A stretch of 64,000 nucleotides of DNA from an uncultured Acetatifactor sp. (GTDB lineage Bacteria > Bacillota > Clostridia > Lachnospirales > Lachnospiraceae), in the NCBI GenBank assembly GCA_944384205.1, contig CALWSL010000007.1:1-64000 (forward strand). Reading direction: 5' to 3'. The notes under the pieces were generated by a model. It was not told the origin of the DNA, made no database searches, and was given only the letters and a program-made list of their open reading frames with translations. The stretch's first letter is position 1, and the number at the start of each line of letters is the position of its first letter. Positions 33,710 to 46,487 of this stretch are shown piece by piece. Made by a program: the position numbers and the translations under genes.

Positions 33710-35023
33710 TTATTTATTGTTCTTCTCATTAAAATCTTTTACCATATTAGCTTTTGCCATCATACTTCCGGGTTTATAATTTTTAATCTGACCGGTACTG
33801 CCGTTTGAAGTCTGATTCTTTGTTTTATCAGCGGAATTATTAATGCTTGCATTATTCTTGATATTTTTTGTATTCATATTCGCATAAGCATTTAATTTTT
33901 CCTGATTTTCTTTCATCTTTTCCAGCTTTTTAGCACTCTTCTTTTCGTTCTTTTTAATAATTTCATTAAAATCCATCTTATCAATGTGCTTATTAATTAC
34001 AATCTGCTGGATACTTCTTACAATACTACCTGCTACCCAGTAAATTCCCATACCTGTAGGTAATGTAAAACAAAACCATGCCGACATTATAGGCATAATT
34101 GTATTCATGGTTTTCATAGAGGAAGCCATTGCAGCAGCCTTATCATTGGCGCCTGAAGAAGTGGTATTCTGCTGGGGCATCAATTTGTAGTTAATCCACT
34201 GCGTTACTGCAGAAAGAACAGGAATGGCGATTGCAATAACCATCAATAACCATGCTCCGTTTGCCATAGCGTCTTTTGCCAGATTCCAAGGGGAATCACC
34301 GATATTTAATCCAAGGAAATTATTATAAGTATCAAGTAAACCTGTAGTAGTTGTATTACTTAATATCAATTCACCTTTATACGTAAGCTGTGACAAATCA
34401 TAATGCTGTATAACCGTCTGCATATCTGTAGAAGATAACTTATTCAGTACATCCACGATACCATTCTGCAAATTACCGTCCGTCATGCTTTTTCCATACA
34501 TGAATACGGTACTCTGAATCGTATCAATGCCTGAATTCTGTAAGAAATTACCGCTATCCACAGAAATAATCTTATCTGCAAGAACCCTGAAAGCATTACC
34601 GATTTTGGTTACATATGCAGGCATGGAATAAATAACCTGATACAAAGCAAACAGAATAGGCATCTGAATCAACAAATACAGACAACTGCCGGTAGGCGAA
34701 ACGCCGTATTTTGCATAGACTGCCTGTACTTCCTGATTTTGAGCCATTACGGAATCATTATCTTTTTTATTTTTGTATTTTTGCTGAATTGCCTGAATTT
34801 CCGGTTGTATCTTGGCAGAAAGCTTTGAAAATTTCTGCTGTTTAATCGTAAGAGGCATCATCAAAAGGTTTACAACAATTGTAAACAGAATAATAGCCAA
34901 ACCAATGTTAGGAATACCGATAAAATCAAGAACCGTAAAAATTCCTTCCATAATTTTACCAAGTACCCATGCCACCTGCCCAATAATAAATGTATCATTC
35001 TGGGTCAAAAAAATACCGTTCAT
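33710..35023 (-). CDS. yidC: Membrane protein insertase YidC/OxaA
   Basis: The 437-aa protein has the Gram-positive YidC layout: hydrophobic segments near residues 25-55 and 105-130, then in the second half, with a cytoplasmic loop PLTIKQQKFSKLSAKIQPE carrying conserved basic residues. The C-terminus is a Lys/Asn-rich hydrophilic tail. It inserts membrane proteins alone or with SecYEG. A signal peptide with lipobox is not apparent. Its neighbours yidD and jag match the standard order. Confidence 0.94.
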   Translation of the reverse strand: MNGIFLTQNDTFIIGQVAWVLGKIMEGIFTVLDFIGIPNIGLAIILFTIVVNLLMMPLTIKQQKFSKLSAKIQPEIQAIQQKYKNKKDNDSVMAQNQEVQAVYAKYGVSPTGSCLYLLIQMPILFALYQVIYSMPAYVTKIGNAFRVLADKIISVDSGNFLQNSGIDTIQSTVFMYGKSMTDGNLQNGIVDVLNKLSSTDMQTVIQHYDLSQLTYKGELILSNTTTTGLLDTYNNFLGLNIGDSPWNLAKDAMANGAWLLMVIAIAIPVLSAVTQWINYKLMPQQNTTSSGANDKAAAMASSMKTMNTIMPIMSAWFCFTLPTGMGIYWVAGSIVRSIQQIVINKHIDKMDFNEIIKKNEKKSAKKLEKMKENQEKLNAYANMNTKNIKNNASINNSADKTKNQTSNGSTGQIKNYKPGSMMAKANMVKDFNEKNNK

Positions 35024-35046
35024 TTATCCTCCTAGCATTGCCTTAA

Positions 35047-35295
35047 TTACATAATACCAAATAATTTAAAGTTCTCCGGAACAGGATCATATCCTCCTTT
35101 GGAAAAAGGATTGCACCGGAGAATTCTCCAAACAACCAAAAGACTTCCTTTAAAAGCCCCATACTTCTGTATTGCCTCAAGCCCATACTGGGAACAACAG
35201 GGAATATAGGGACATTTTGTCCTCTTCAAAGGTGATAAAAATTTTTGATAAAATCTAATACCGGCAATCAATAGTTTTTTAATCAACATAAACAT
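35047..35295 (-). CDS. yidD: Membrane protein insertion efficiency factor YidD
   Basis: The 82-aa protein has the family signature [22 protein letters not shown] and the ending GGYDPVP. It has a basic N-terminus and a membrane-associated helix, and assists YidC-dependent insertion. Its start overlaps the end of rnpA by 17 bases, so it is translationally coupled; the ATG two codons further on (MLIKKL) is also possible. Confidence 0.94.
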   Translation of the reverse strand: MFMLIKKLLIAGIRFYQKFLSPLKRTKCPYIPCCSQYGLEAIQKYGAFKGSLLVVWRILRCNPFSKGGYDPVPENFKLFGIM

Positions 35296-35632
35296 AATCT
35301 CTTATAATCCGATGAAGTTTTCCAAGATGTAACAATGCACTCTCCACCTTATGAAACCCAATGCCGGCTGCGCCGGATCTCGCAACGATTACAATATCCA
35401 AACCACTATTGAATATACTTTCATGTAATCGGTAACTTTCTCTCACCAGTCTTGTAACGCGATGTCTGACAACACTGTTTCCTACTTTTTTACTCACACT
35501 GATTCCAATTCTGTTTCTGCCCAGACCATTTTCCTTGATATACATAATAAAATATTTGTTTGCATATGATTTACCGTTCTTATAAACGAACTGAAACTGG
35601 TGATTTTTTTTTAACGATTCTGATAACTGCAT
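35279..35632 (-). CDS. rnpA: Ribonuclease P protein component
   Basis: The product (about 117 aa) has the RnpA core, with [29 protein letters not shown] as the RNR signature region. It binds RNase P RNA and helps process the 5' ends of tRNAs. The ATG at 35632 is chosen since GAGGAAAAA precedes it; the longer frame to 35719 would overlap the rpmH region and a terminator. It lies after rpmH as usual. Confidence 0.95.
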   Translation of the reverse strand: MQLSESLKKNHQFQFVYKNGKSYANKYFIMYIKENGLGRNRIGISVSKKVGNSVVRHRVTRLVRESYRLHESIFNSGLDIVIVARSGAAGIGFHKVESALLHLGKLHRIIRDYVYVD

Positions 35633-35663
35633 TTTTTCCTCAATTCTTCTCTTTTGAGAAGAG

Positions 35664-35688
35664 AAAAAAAGGTCACATAACTGTGACC
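35664..35688 (-). terminator. Terminator or attenuator between rpmH and rnpA
   Basis: GGTCACAGTTATGTGACC (35688-35671) is a 7-bp stem with a 4-base loop, followed by seven Ts. It abuts the rpmH stop, so it may reduce read-through from the highly expressed rpmH into rnpA. Confidence 0.75.
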
Positions 35689-35822
35689 TATGCGGATAAT
35701 TTCTTTCTTCCTTTTGCACGTCTTGCTGCTAAAACTTTTCTTCCACCGGGAGTACTCATTCTGGCTCTGAAACCGTGAACCTTAGAACGTGAACGCTTTT
35801 TAGGCTGAAATGTCATTTTCAT
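35688..35822 (-). CDS. rpmH: 50S ribosomal protein L34
   Basis: The 44-aa basic protein starts [18 protein letters not shown] and ends GRKKLSA, the full L34 pattern with [20 protein letters not shown]. The start is chosen because AGGAGG lies 9 bases upstream. It is transcribed away from oriC and dnaA. Confidence 0.98.
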   Translation of the reverse strand: MKMTFQPKKRSRSKVHGFRARMSTPGGRKVLAARRAKGRKKLSA

Positions 35823-36030
35823 CGAAAGGCACCTCCTTCTCTTAACCTCATTATATAAAGGTAAACAAATTTTTTTATTCAAGGCATACGATAAATAACG
35901 CCTACTATCAGGAAAATAGCATATTGATTGTATAAGAAATAGCCCCCGATGTCAAGCAAAAATCAATAAAAATGCTGAAATTTAAGTATTTTCAGACACA
36001 CTAAAAATAGAGAAAAAAATTTTTTTAAAG

Positions 36031-36285
36031 TTATCCACATAGATATGCACATGTTTTTATTAACAATCAGATATCCACAACCTGTTAATTACTTGTGGAT
36101 AACTAATTTTTTTATAAGGATATTGTGTGTAGACGATGTGAAAATTTTAAAAAAATAAAGAAAATACAATCCTATTTATGTTTTTGATATTTATCCACTT
36201 ATTCACATTTCTATCCACACCCCCCTGTTTACCAAATGAATTATAACCATAATTATCAACAATATGTGGATAACTTTATCCATGA
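36031..36285. other. Replication origin oriC, DnaA-box cluster upstream of dnaA
   Basis: Between rpmH and dnaA (35823-36420) are exact DnaA boxes TTATCCACA at 36031-36039 and inverse TGTGGATAA at 36094-36102 and 36265-36273. Near matches occur at 36071, 36191, 36199, 36211, 36253 and 36277. The surroundings are strongly A/T rich, with no gene. This is the standard Firmicutes origin position. Confidence 0.9.
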
Positions 36286-36420
36286 CCTGTTTAAAACTTG
36301 CATTTGAAATATTTAATAATCTATTATACAATGTAAAAAGGCGAATTTTGTGCTACGAAATTGTAGCTTTTTCCATAAATTCATTGCTAATTTATTCTAT
36401 ATAAAAGAAGGGTTAATCAT

Positions 36421-37785
36421 ATGGACATTATCAAAGAAAAATGGATGGATATCAAAGAATCTGTCAGAAGGGAATACAATCTTTCTGACATTTCTTATCA
36501 TACGTGGGTAGAACCACTGGAATTTTATAATATTGTAGATGATGTAGTAAATATTATTATTCCTTCCGATCAGGCTCATGCGCTCAACTATATTTCTTCC
36601 AAATACAAGAGCTTTTTTCAGGTTACGATTACGGAAATGTTTAACCATAATTATGATATCAGTTTTATATTGGAAAAAGATGTTAAAACAGCGGACGCAA
36701 AGGAAAATGAGATGCCTTATGCTCATCCTGTTTATAATATTAATTATGAAAATGCTCATCTCAATCCAAAATACAAGTTTGATACCTTTGTGGTAGGCAG
36801 CAACAATAAGTTTGCGCATTCCGCTTCCCTCGCGGTTGCAGAATCTCCCGGCGAAGCCTACAACCCTCTTTATTTATATGGAGGACCGGGACTTGGCAAA
36901 ACTCACCTGATGCACTCCATCGGACATTTTATATTAGAGCAGAATCCCGATATGAAGGTTCTTTATGTAACCAGTGAGGAATTTACCAACGAGGTGATTG
37001 AATCCATCCGAAGCGGTAATGCCGCTTCCATGACAAAGCTCCGTGAAAAATACAGAACGGTAGACGTTTTGATGGTTGACGACGTGCAGTTTATTATTGG
37101 TAAGGAAAGTACACAGGAAGAATTTTTCCACACCTTTAACGTACTTCACGCTGCAAGAAAACAGATTATATTATCCTCTGATAAACCTCCAAAGGAAATG
37201 GAAACTCTGGACGAACGTTTCCGCTCCCGTTTTGAGTGGGGACTGATTGCAGATATCCAGCCGCCTGATTACGAGACACGTATGGCTATCTTACGTTCTT
37301 ATGCTGAAAATAATGAACGTGAAATTGATGAGGAAATTATCAAATATATTGCCACGAATATTAAATCAAATATCCGGGAACTGGAAGGCGCGTACAACAA
37401 GATTATCGCCTTTGCAAAATTAAATAAAGTAGATTTAACGTTATCTCTGGCGGAGGAAGCGTTAAAGGATGTTATTTATCCGAATAAGACAAAGGAAGTA
37501 ACTCCTTCCTTAATTATTAACGTAGTTGCAGAGCATTTCGGCGTGAAGCCTGAGGATATTACCTCAAAGAAGAGAAATTCTGAATTTGTCCAGCCGAGAC
37601 AGGTGGTAATGTACCTTTGCCGTGAACTTACAGACACTTCCTTTACCAATATAGGAAAGCTTCTTGGCAAAAAGGATCACACTACCATTATCCACGGCGT
37701 CAATAAGATAACAGCGGAGCTTGGGACGAATGAAGAACTAAGGAATAAGGTGGATATTATTACAAAGAAGATAAATCCTTCTTAA
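36421..37785 (+). CDS. dnaA: Chromosomal replication initiator DnaA
   Basis: This 454-aa protein has domain I (about residues 1-80), a short linker, the AAA+ domain with GGPGLGKTHL and VDDVQF, and C-terminal domain IV with the signature GKKDHTTIIHGVNKI that binds DnaA boxes. The ATG follows an AAGAAGGG site. It melts the origin and loads helicase. DnaA boxes on both sides suggest autoregulation. Confidence 0.98.
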   Translation: MDIIKEKWMDIKESVRREYNLSDISYHTWVEPLEFYNIVDDVVNIIIPSDQAHALNYISSKYKSFFQVTITEMFNHNYDISFILEKDVKTADAKENEMPYAHPVYNINYENAHLNPKYKFDTFVVGSNNKFAHSASLAVAESPGEAYNPLYLYGGPGLGKTHLMHSIGHFILEQNPDMKVLYVTSEEFTNEVIESIRSGNAASMTKLREKYRTVDVLMVDDVQFIIGKESTQEEFFHTFNVLHAARKQIILSSDKPPKEMETLDERFRSRFEWGLIADIQPPDYETRMAILRSYAENNEREIDEEIIKYIATNIKSNIRELEGAYNKIIAFAKLNKVDLTLSLAEEALKDVIYPNKTKEVTPSLIINVVAEHFGVKPEDITSKKRNSEFVQPRQVVMYLCRELTDTSFTNIGKLLGKKDHTTIIHGVNKITAELGTNEELRNKVDIITKKINPS

Positions 37786-38073
37786 TAATAAGCTTGTTCA
37801 TAATCCTGTTGATAATTTCAGGAATGATGTTGAAAACTTTTGAAGGTAAAAATGGAATTGAATCAACTCTGTGAATAACTTTATAGTTATCCTTAATTTA
37901 TTATAAAAGAATTCACATGTTATCCATTCCATTTTTCCCTGAAAAATAGTATAATGAAAATAGTTTTGCACATATCAACATCTATTATTAATTATATTAC
38001 TGATTTCTATTTTTATTTATTATATAAGCACCCGTCAAATACATGCTTATGAACACGAAAGGAGTTATACACA
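37786..38073. other. dnaA-dnaN gap, probable second part of a bipartite origin
   Basis: This gap contains near DnaA boxes TGTTGATAA (37807-37815), TGTGAATAA (37870-37878), TTATCCTTA (37887-37895) and TTATCCATT (37920-37928). A long A/T-only stretch follows (about 37980-38030), a plausible unwinding element, as in the B. subtilis arrangement. The dnaN promoter also lies here. No gene was found. Confidence 0.6.
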
Positions 38074-39183
38074 ATGAAATTAGTTTGTACAAAATCAAAC
38101 CTGTTAAGCGGTGTTCAAATTGTATCAAAGGCTGTTCCTAACAAAACTACAATGTCCATTCTGGAATGTATTTTAGTAGATGCTACAAAAGGTGTTATTA
38201 CTCTTACAGCGAATGATATGGAGCTTGGTATCGAAACCACGATAGAGGGTGATATCCTTGAAAAAGGTATCATAGCGTTGGATGCAAAGATTTTTCTGGA
38301 AATTGTAAGGAATCTTCCCGACAGTGATATTACGATTGAAACAGATTCTTCTTTTAAAACCACAATCACATGCGAAAAAGCCAAATTTAATATTATCGGT
38401 AAATCAGGAGAGGATTTTTCTTATCTTCCCATCATTGAAAAGGATGATAATATTATTTTAAGTCAGTTTACGTTGAAGGAGGTAGTAAGACAGACTATTT
38501 TTTCCATTTCCGACAATGATAACAATAAGCTGATGACGGGTGAGCTTTTTGATATTAATGGCGACGAGCTGAGAGTAGTTTCTCTTGACGGTCATCGTAT
38601 TTCTATCCGTAAAATTCAGTTAAAGAATTCTTATGAACCGAAAAAGGTGGTTGTACCGGGTAAAACCTTAAACGAAGTAAGCAAAATTCTGCCCGGAGAT
38701 GCAGAGAGCGATGTAACGATTTCTTTTACGGACAAGCATATTGTGTTTGAATTTGACAAAACTACCGTGGTATCCAGATTGATTGAGGGAGAATATTTCA
38801 GGATTGACCAGATGCTTTCCAGCGATTATGAGACAAAGGTTAAAATCAACAAAAAAGAATTATTAAACTGTATTAACCGTGCAACTCTTTTAATTAAAGA
38901 GGGTGACAAAAAGCCTATCATTATAAATATTACGGATGAAACGATGGAACTGAAAATTAATTCCGTTGTGGGAAGCATGAATGAGGATATCGATATTGAG
39001 AAGCAGGGAAAAGATTTGATGATTGGCTTTAATCCCAAATTCTTAATTGATGCGCTTCGTGTGATTGATGATGAAGAAGTGGATTTGTATATGGTGAATC
39101 CGAAGGCTCCCTGTTTTATTAAAAATCCGGAGGAAAGCTATATTTATCTGATTTTACCTGTTAATTTTACAACTGTGAACTAA
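38074..39183 (+). CDS. dnaN: DNA polymerase III beta subunit (sliding clamp)
   Basis: The 369-aa protein has three clamp domains of about 120 residues each, beginning MKLVCTKSNLLSGVQIVSKAV and ending YIYLILPVNF, typical of the beta clamp. It dimerises round DNA and tethers the polymerase. GAAAGGAG precedes the ATG. Confidence 0.97.
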   Translation: MKLVCTKSNLLSGVQIVSKAVPNKTTMSILECILVDATKGVITLTANDMELGIETTIEGDILEKGIIALDAKIFLEIVRNLPDSDITIETDSSFKTTITCEKAKFNIIGKSGEDFSYLPIIEKDDNIILSQFTLKEVVRQTIFSISDNDNNKLMTGELFDINGDELRVVSLDGHRISIRKIQLKNSYEPKKVVVPGKTLNEVSKILPGDAESDVTISFTDKHIVFEFDKTTVVSRLIEGEYFRIDQMLSSDYETKVKINKKELLNCINRATLLIKEGDKKPIIINITDETMELKINSVVGSMNEDIDIEKQGKDLMIGFNPKFLIDALRVIDDEEVDLYMVNPKAPCFIKNPEESYIYLILPVNFTTVN

Positions 39184-39207
39184 TTACAGAAAAAGAGGTA
39201 AGAAAAG

Positions 39208-39417
39208 GTGGAAACAATCAAATTAAGAGATGATTATATTAAGCTTGGTCAGGCATTAAAGCTTGCCGGACTTGCAGAATCCGGCGTAGACGCCAAGTTT
39301 ATGATTCAGGACGGTCTTGTGAAGGTGAACGGCAAGGTGGAAACGCAGCGCGGAAAGAAGCTGGTTGCCGGAGACGTCGTGGAATTTGATGGAAATACCA
39401 TCAAAATAAGTGAATAA
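39208..39417 (+). CDS. yaaA: S4-domain RNA-binding protein YaaA
   Basis: The 69-aa protein is a single S4 domain: YIKLGQALKLAGLAESG, then KVNGKVETQRGKKLVAGDVVEF. It lies between dnaN and recF as in B. subtilis. The start is GTG with AAGAGG upstream. Its RNA target is not known from the sequence. Confidence 0.92.
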   Translation: METIKLRDDYIKLGQALKLAGLAESGVDAKFMIQDGLVKVNGKVETQRGKKLVAGDVVEFDGNTIKISE

Positions 39418-39432
39418 AAAGTAAGGTAAATT

Positions 39433-42578
<3,146 letters not shown>

Positions 42579-42596
42579 TAAGAAAAGGGGAAAATC

Positions 42597-45107
42597 ATGA
42601 ACGATGATATTTTTGATAAGATTCAGGAAGTGGATCTAAAAGAAAGAATGGAAACTTTCTACATAGATTACGCTATGAGTGTTATTGCATCCCGCGCTCT
42701 TCCTGACGTAAGAGATGGTTTAAAGCCCGTTCAAAGACGTGTATTATATTCTATGATAGAGCTGAATAATGGTCCAGACAAGCCGCATCGTAAAAGTGCG
42801 CGTATTGTCGGTGATACCATGGGTAAATATCACCCCCACGGTGATAGTTCTATTTATGGCGCTTTGGTAAATATGGCACAGGAATGGTCTACCAGATATC
42901 CTCTGGTGGACGGACATGGAAACTTTGGTTCCATGGACGGTGACGGCGCTGCAGCGATGCGTTATACTGAGGCAAGATTAGCAAAAATTTCCATGGAGCT
43001 TCTGGCTGATATTAATAAGGATACCGTGGATTTTGTACCGAACTTTGACGATACGGAAAAAGAGCCTGTCGTACTTCCAAGCCGTTATCCCAATCTTCTG
43101 GTAAACGGCACTACCGGTATTGCGGTGGGAATGGCTACCAATATTCCGCCTCACAATCTGCGAGAGGTAGTTAATGCGGTTGTAAAAATTATTGATAACA
43201 GAGTAAATGAGGACAGAGCTACTACGATTGACGAGGTTTTACAAATCGTAAAAGCTCCTGATTTTCCTACCGGCGGACTGATTCTGGGCGCCAGAGGATG
43301 CGAAGAGGCATATCGTACCGGGCGCGGTAAAATCAGAGTACGCGCCGTAACAAATATTGAGACGCTTCCTAACGGAAAATCCCAGATTGTAGCGACAGAG
43401 CTTCCCTATATGGTAAATAAGGCAAATCTGATTGTTAAGATTGCCGAACTTGTGAAGCTGAAAAAAATAGACGGAATTACGGATATCAGGGATGAATCCA
43501 ACCGTGAAGGTGTGAGAGTCGTTATCGAGCTTCGCAGGGACGCCAATGCCAACGTTATTTTAAATCAACTCTTTAAACATACGCAATTACAGGATACTTT
43601 TGGTGTGATTATGCTGGCTTTGGTAAACAATGAGCCAAAGGTTATGAATCTTCTTGAAATGCTGATATATTATATCAAGCATCAGGAAGAAGTAGTTACC
43701 AGAAGAACAAAATATGATTTGAATAAGGCGGAAGAAAGAGATCATATTTTACAGGGTCTGTTAAAAGCTTTGGATTTCATTGATGAGGTTATCTCTATCA
43801 TCAGAAGCAGTCAGAATACGCAGATTGCAAAAGAGAGGTTAATTGAACGGTTTGAGCTTTCTGAAGCGCAGGCACAGGCGATTGTAGATATGCGTCTGCG
43901 TGCTCTGACAGGTCTGGAAAGAGAAAAGCTTGAAAATGAACATAGGGAGCTTGAAATTAAAATTACGGAATTGAAAGCAATTCTGGCAGATGAAAAATTA
44001 CTGCTTGGAGTTATTAAAGAAGAAATTATGATAATTGCCGAGAAATATGGAGATGACAGGCGAAGCAGCATTGGATTTGATGAATTTGATATCTCCATGG
44101 AGGATTTGATTCCCAGAGATAATACGGTCATTGCCATGACAAGTCTTGGATATATCAAGCGTATGACGGTGGATAATTTTAAGGCGCAGAACCGCGGCGG
44201 CAAAGGCATTAAGGGTATGCAGACTATAGAGGATGATTATATAGAGGACCTTCTGATGACGACTACCCACCATTATCTGAATTTCTTTACAAATTTTGGA
44301 CGGGTTTACCGTTTGAAGGCTTATGAAATACCGGAAGCGGGCAGAACTGCCAGAGGAACTGCAATTATTAATCTATTACAGCTTGCTCCCGGAGAAAAGA
44401 TAACTGCCATGATTCCTATCAGAGAATATAATGACCGGAAATATCTCTTTATGGTAACAAAAAAAGGTATTGTGAAGAAAACCTCTCTGATGGAATTTTC
44501 CAATATACGCAAAAACGGACTGGCGGCTATTAATCTGCGGGAAGACGATGAATTGATAGAAGTAAAGACTACCGACAAAGAAAGTGAGATTATATTGGTT
44601 ACCAGGCAGGGTATGTGTATTCGTTTCAAAGAGACGGATGTACGTCCTACCGGAAGAGCATCCATGGGCGTCATCGGTATGAATCTATCGCCGGAGGATG
44701 AAGTGGTAGGTATGCAGCTTGATAATCAGGGGGATTCTCTTCTGATTGTTTCAGAAAACGGTATGGGTAAACGTACTTTCCTGGATGAATTTACAGTACA
44801 AAACCGCGGAGGCAAGGGTGTGAAATGCTACAAGATTACCGATAGAACAGGTGATGTTGTGGGCGTAAAGGCTGTAAAGGATGATAATGAAATCATGATG
44901 ATTACCACGGAGGGAGTTATTATCCAGATTCGTATGCAGGATATCTCAACCTTGGGAAGAATTACTTCCGGTGTGAAATTGATAAATCTTGATAAAGGCG
45001 TTAAGGTTGCCAAAATTGCAAAGGTGAGAGAAAAAATATCAAACGGACAACAGGAATTTGACAATGTGGACGACGCATTGGAGGATATTCCCGAGGAGGA
45101 AAAATAA
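42597..45107 (+). CDS. gyrA: DNA gyrase subunit A
   Basis: The 836-aa protein has a winged-helix domain with the catalytic tyrosine in [10 protein letters not shown] and a six-bladed C-terminal beta-pinwheel with the GyrA box QNRGGKG, repeated near its end. In the quinolone region, [12 protein letters not shown] keeps Ser at the E. coli 83 position and has Gly at the 87 position, which I believe is natural in this lineage. GGGG precedes the ATG. Confidence 0.97.
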   Translation: MNDDIFDKIQEVDLKERMETFYIDYAMSVIASRALPDVRDGLKPVQRRVLYSMIELNNGPDKPHRKSARIVGDTMGKYHPHGDSSIYGALVNMAQEWSTRYPLVDGHGNFGSMDGDGAAAMRYTEARLAKISMELLADINKDTVDFVPNFDDTEKEPVVLPSRYPNLLVNGTTGIAVGMATNIPPHNLREVVNAVVKIIDNRVNEDRATTIDEVLQIVKAPDFPTGGLILGARGCEEAYRTGRGKIRVRAVTNIETLPNGKSQIVATELPYMVNKANLIVKIAELVKLKKIDGITDIRDESNREGVRVVIELRRDANANVILNQLFKHTQLQDTFGVIMLALVNNEPKVMNLLEMLIYYIKHQEEVVTRRTKYDLNKAEERDHILQGLLKALDFIDEVISIIRSSQNTQIAKERLIERFELSEAQAQAIVDMRLRALTGLEREKLENEHRELEIKITELKAILADEKLLLGVIKEEIMIIAEKYGDDRRSSIGFDEFDISMEDLIPRDNTVIAMTSLGYIKRMTVDNFKAQNRGGKGIKGMQTIEDDYIEDLLMTTTHHYLNFFTNFGRVYRLKAYEIPEAGRTARGTAIINLLQLAPGEKITAMIPIREYNDRKYLFMVTKKGIVKKTSLMEFSNIRKNGLAAINLREDDELIEVKTTDKESEIILVTRQGMCIRFKETDVRPTGRASMGVIGMNLSPEDEVVGMQLDNQGDSLLIVSENGMGKRTFLDEFTVQNRGGKGVKCYKITDRTGDVVGVKAVKDDNEIMMITTEGVIIQIRMQDISTLGRITSGVKLINLDKGVKVAKIAKVREKISNGQQEFDNVDDALEDIPEEEK

Positions 45108-45148
45108 AAATTAATATTGGCAGAATCCGTTTTGGTTTAGAGAGACGG

Positions 45149-45176
45149 AATCAATGTGGATTGTTTTTCATTGATT
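45149..45176 (+). terminator. Possible terminator after gyrA
   Basis: AATCAATG pairs with CATTGATT around a T-rich loop and is followed by TCGTCTTGTTTTG. The hairpin is short and A/T rich, so this call is weak. Confidence 0.4.
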
Positions 45177-45257
45177 TCGTCTTGTTTTGTGGGTAACATA
45201 AATTTTACTAAAATTACAGCTTGTAAGTCGCCAAATAAGAAAGGTTAGGTGTAAAAA

Positions 45258-46442
45258 GTGGAAACATATGAAGTATTCAAAGATTTAGCAATTATTATAA
45301 TTTTTGCTAAAATATTTGGCATTTTAGCAAGAAAGCTGAAAGCTCCTCAGGTAGTTGGACAAATTATTGCAGGTCTTTTGATAGGACCCAGTGTTCTGGG
45401 ACTGGTACAGCAGACTGATTTTTTAGTTATGATGGCAGAAATAGGTGTTGTTTTGCTGATGTTTTCTGCAGGTCTTGAAACCAACTTAAAGGATTTGATG
45501 AAAACAGGTCCTATTGCTTTCCTGATTGCCTGTGCAGGTGTATTTGTTCCTTTGGTTGGAGGTACTCTATTATATATGGCATTTTATGGTACTGCGCCAT
45601 GGGGTTCTGAAAAATTCTATCAGGCGTTGTTTATAGGCGTCATTATGACAGCTACCAGCGTCAGCATCACAGTGCAGTCCTTGAAAGAACTTGGAAAATT
45701 AAAGAGTAAGGTTGGTACTACCATTTTAAGTGCGGCAATTATTGATGACGTAATCGGTATTATTGTTCTTACCTTTGTAGTAGGATTTAAAAATCCTGAT
45801 TCAAATCCCGGAAAGGTTGTAATTTCTACAATTCTTTTCTTTGTTTTTGCATTTATAGTAGGTTTTATTTTATATAAAATATTTAACAAGCTTGACAAAA
45901 GATATCCTCATACCAGAAGAATTGCTATTTTAGGACTTGCACTCTGTTTTTCCTTCTCTTATATAGCAGAGGTATATTTTGGTATTGCAGATATTACGGG
46001 AGCTTATGTTGCAGGTATTATTCTTTGTTCTATTAAGGATTCTGATTATATTGCTGAAAAGATGGATATCAATTCTTACATGTTGTTCGGACCTGTATTC
46101 TTTGCAAGTATAGGTTTAAAGACAAGTATTGACAATATAAGCGGAGAGATTCTTCTCTTCTCGCTTTGTTTTGTACTGACAGCGCTTGCTGCAAAAATAA
46201 TAGGATGCGGTTTGATGGCAAGAATATGTCAATTTAACGGTAAAGATTCTTTAAAAATCGGTGTTGGCATGATGACGCGGGGAGAGGTTGCTCTGATTGT
46301 TTCACAAAAAGGTCTTTCCGTAGGTTTGTTAGCACCTGTATATTTTACAGCAGTAATTCTATTGATTATTGTGTCCAGTATTTGTACTCCTATTATTTTG
46401 AAGATTCTCTATTCGAGAGATAAAAACAATAGTACAATATAG
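45258..46442 (+). CDS. CPA2-family cation/proton antiporter
   Basis: The 394-aa protein is almost entirely hydrophobic with about 11 to 13 membrane segments. Motifs GQIIAGLLIGPSVLG and AAIIDDVIGIIVL (the two ion-binding aspartates) are typical of the CPA2 (KefB/NapA) family, which exchanges Na+ or K+ for protons. There is no C-terminal TrkA-N domain. The start is GTG (AAAGTGG region). It stands alone between gyrA and the glycosidase gene. Confidence 0.9.
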   Translation: METYEVFKDLAIIIIFAKIFGILARKLKAPQVVGQIIAGLLIGPSVLGLVQQTDFLVMMAEIGVVLLMFSAGLETNLKDLMKTGPIAFLIACAGVFVPLVGGTLLYMAFYGTAPWGSEKFYQALFIGVIMTATSVSITVQSLKELGKLKSKVGTTILSAAIIDDVIGIIVLTFVVGFKNPDSNPGKVVISTILFFVFAFIVGFILYKIFNKLDKRYPHTRRIAILGLALCFSFSYIAEVYFGIADITGAYVAGIILCSIKDSDYIAEKMDINSYMLFGPVFFASIGLKTSIDNISGEILLFSLCFVLTALAAKIIGCGLMARICQFNGKDSLKIGVGMMTRGEVALIVSQKGLSVGLLAPVYFTAVILLIIVSSICTPIILKILYSRDKNNSTI

Positions 46443-46487
46443 AAAATGAAGTAAATTAAAACCATAAATTTTTTTGGAGGAAAAAGG

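Noticed and set aside
42597..45107. Gly at the E. coli Asp87 position of GyrA as a quinolone-resistance mutation
   Set aside because: I believe Gly is natural at this position in related Firmicutes, so it is not evidence of acquired resistance.
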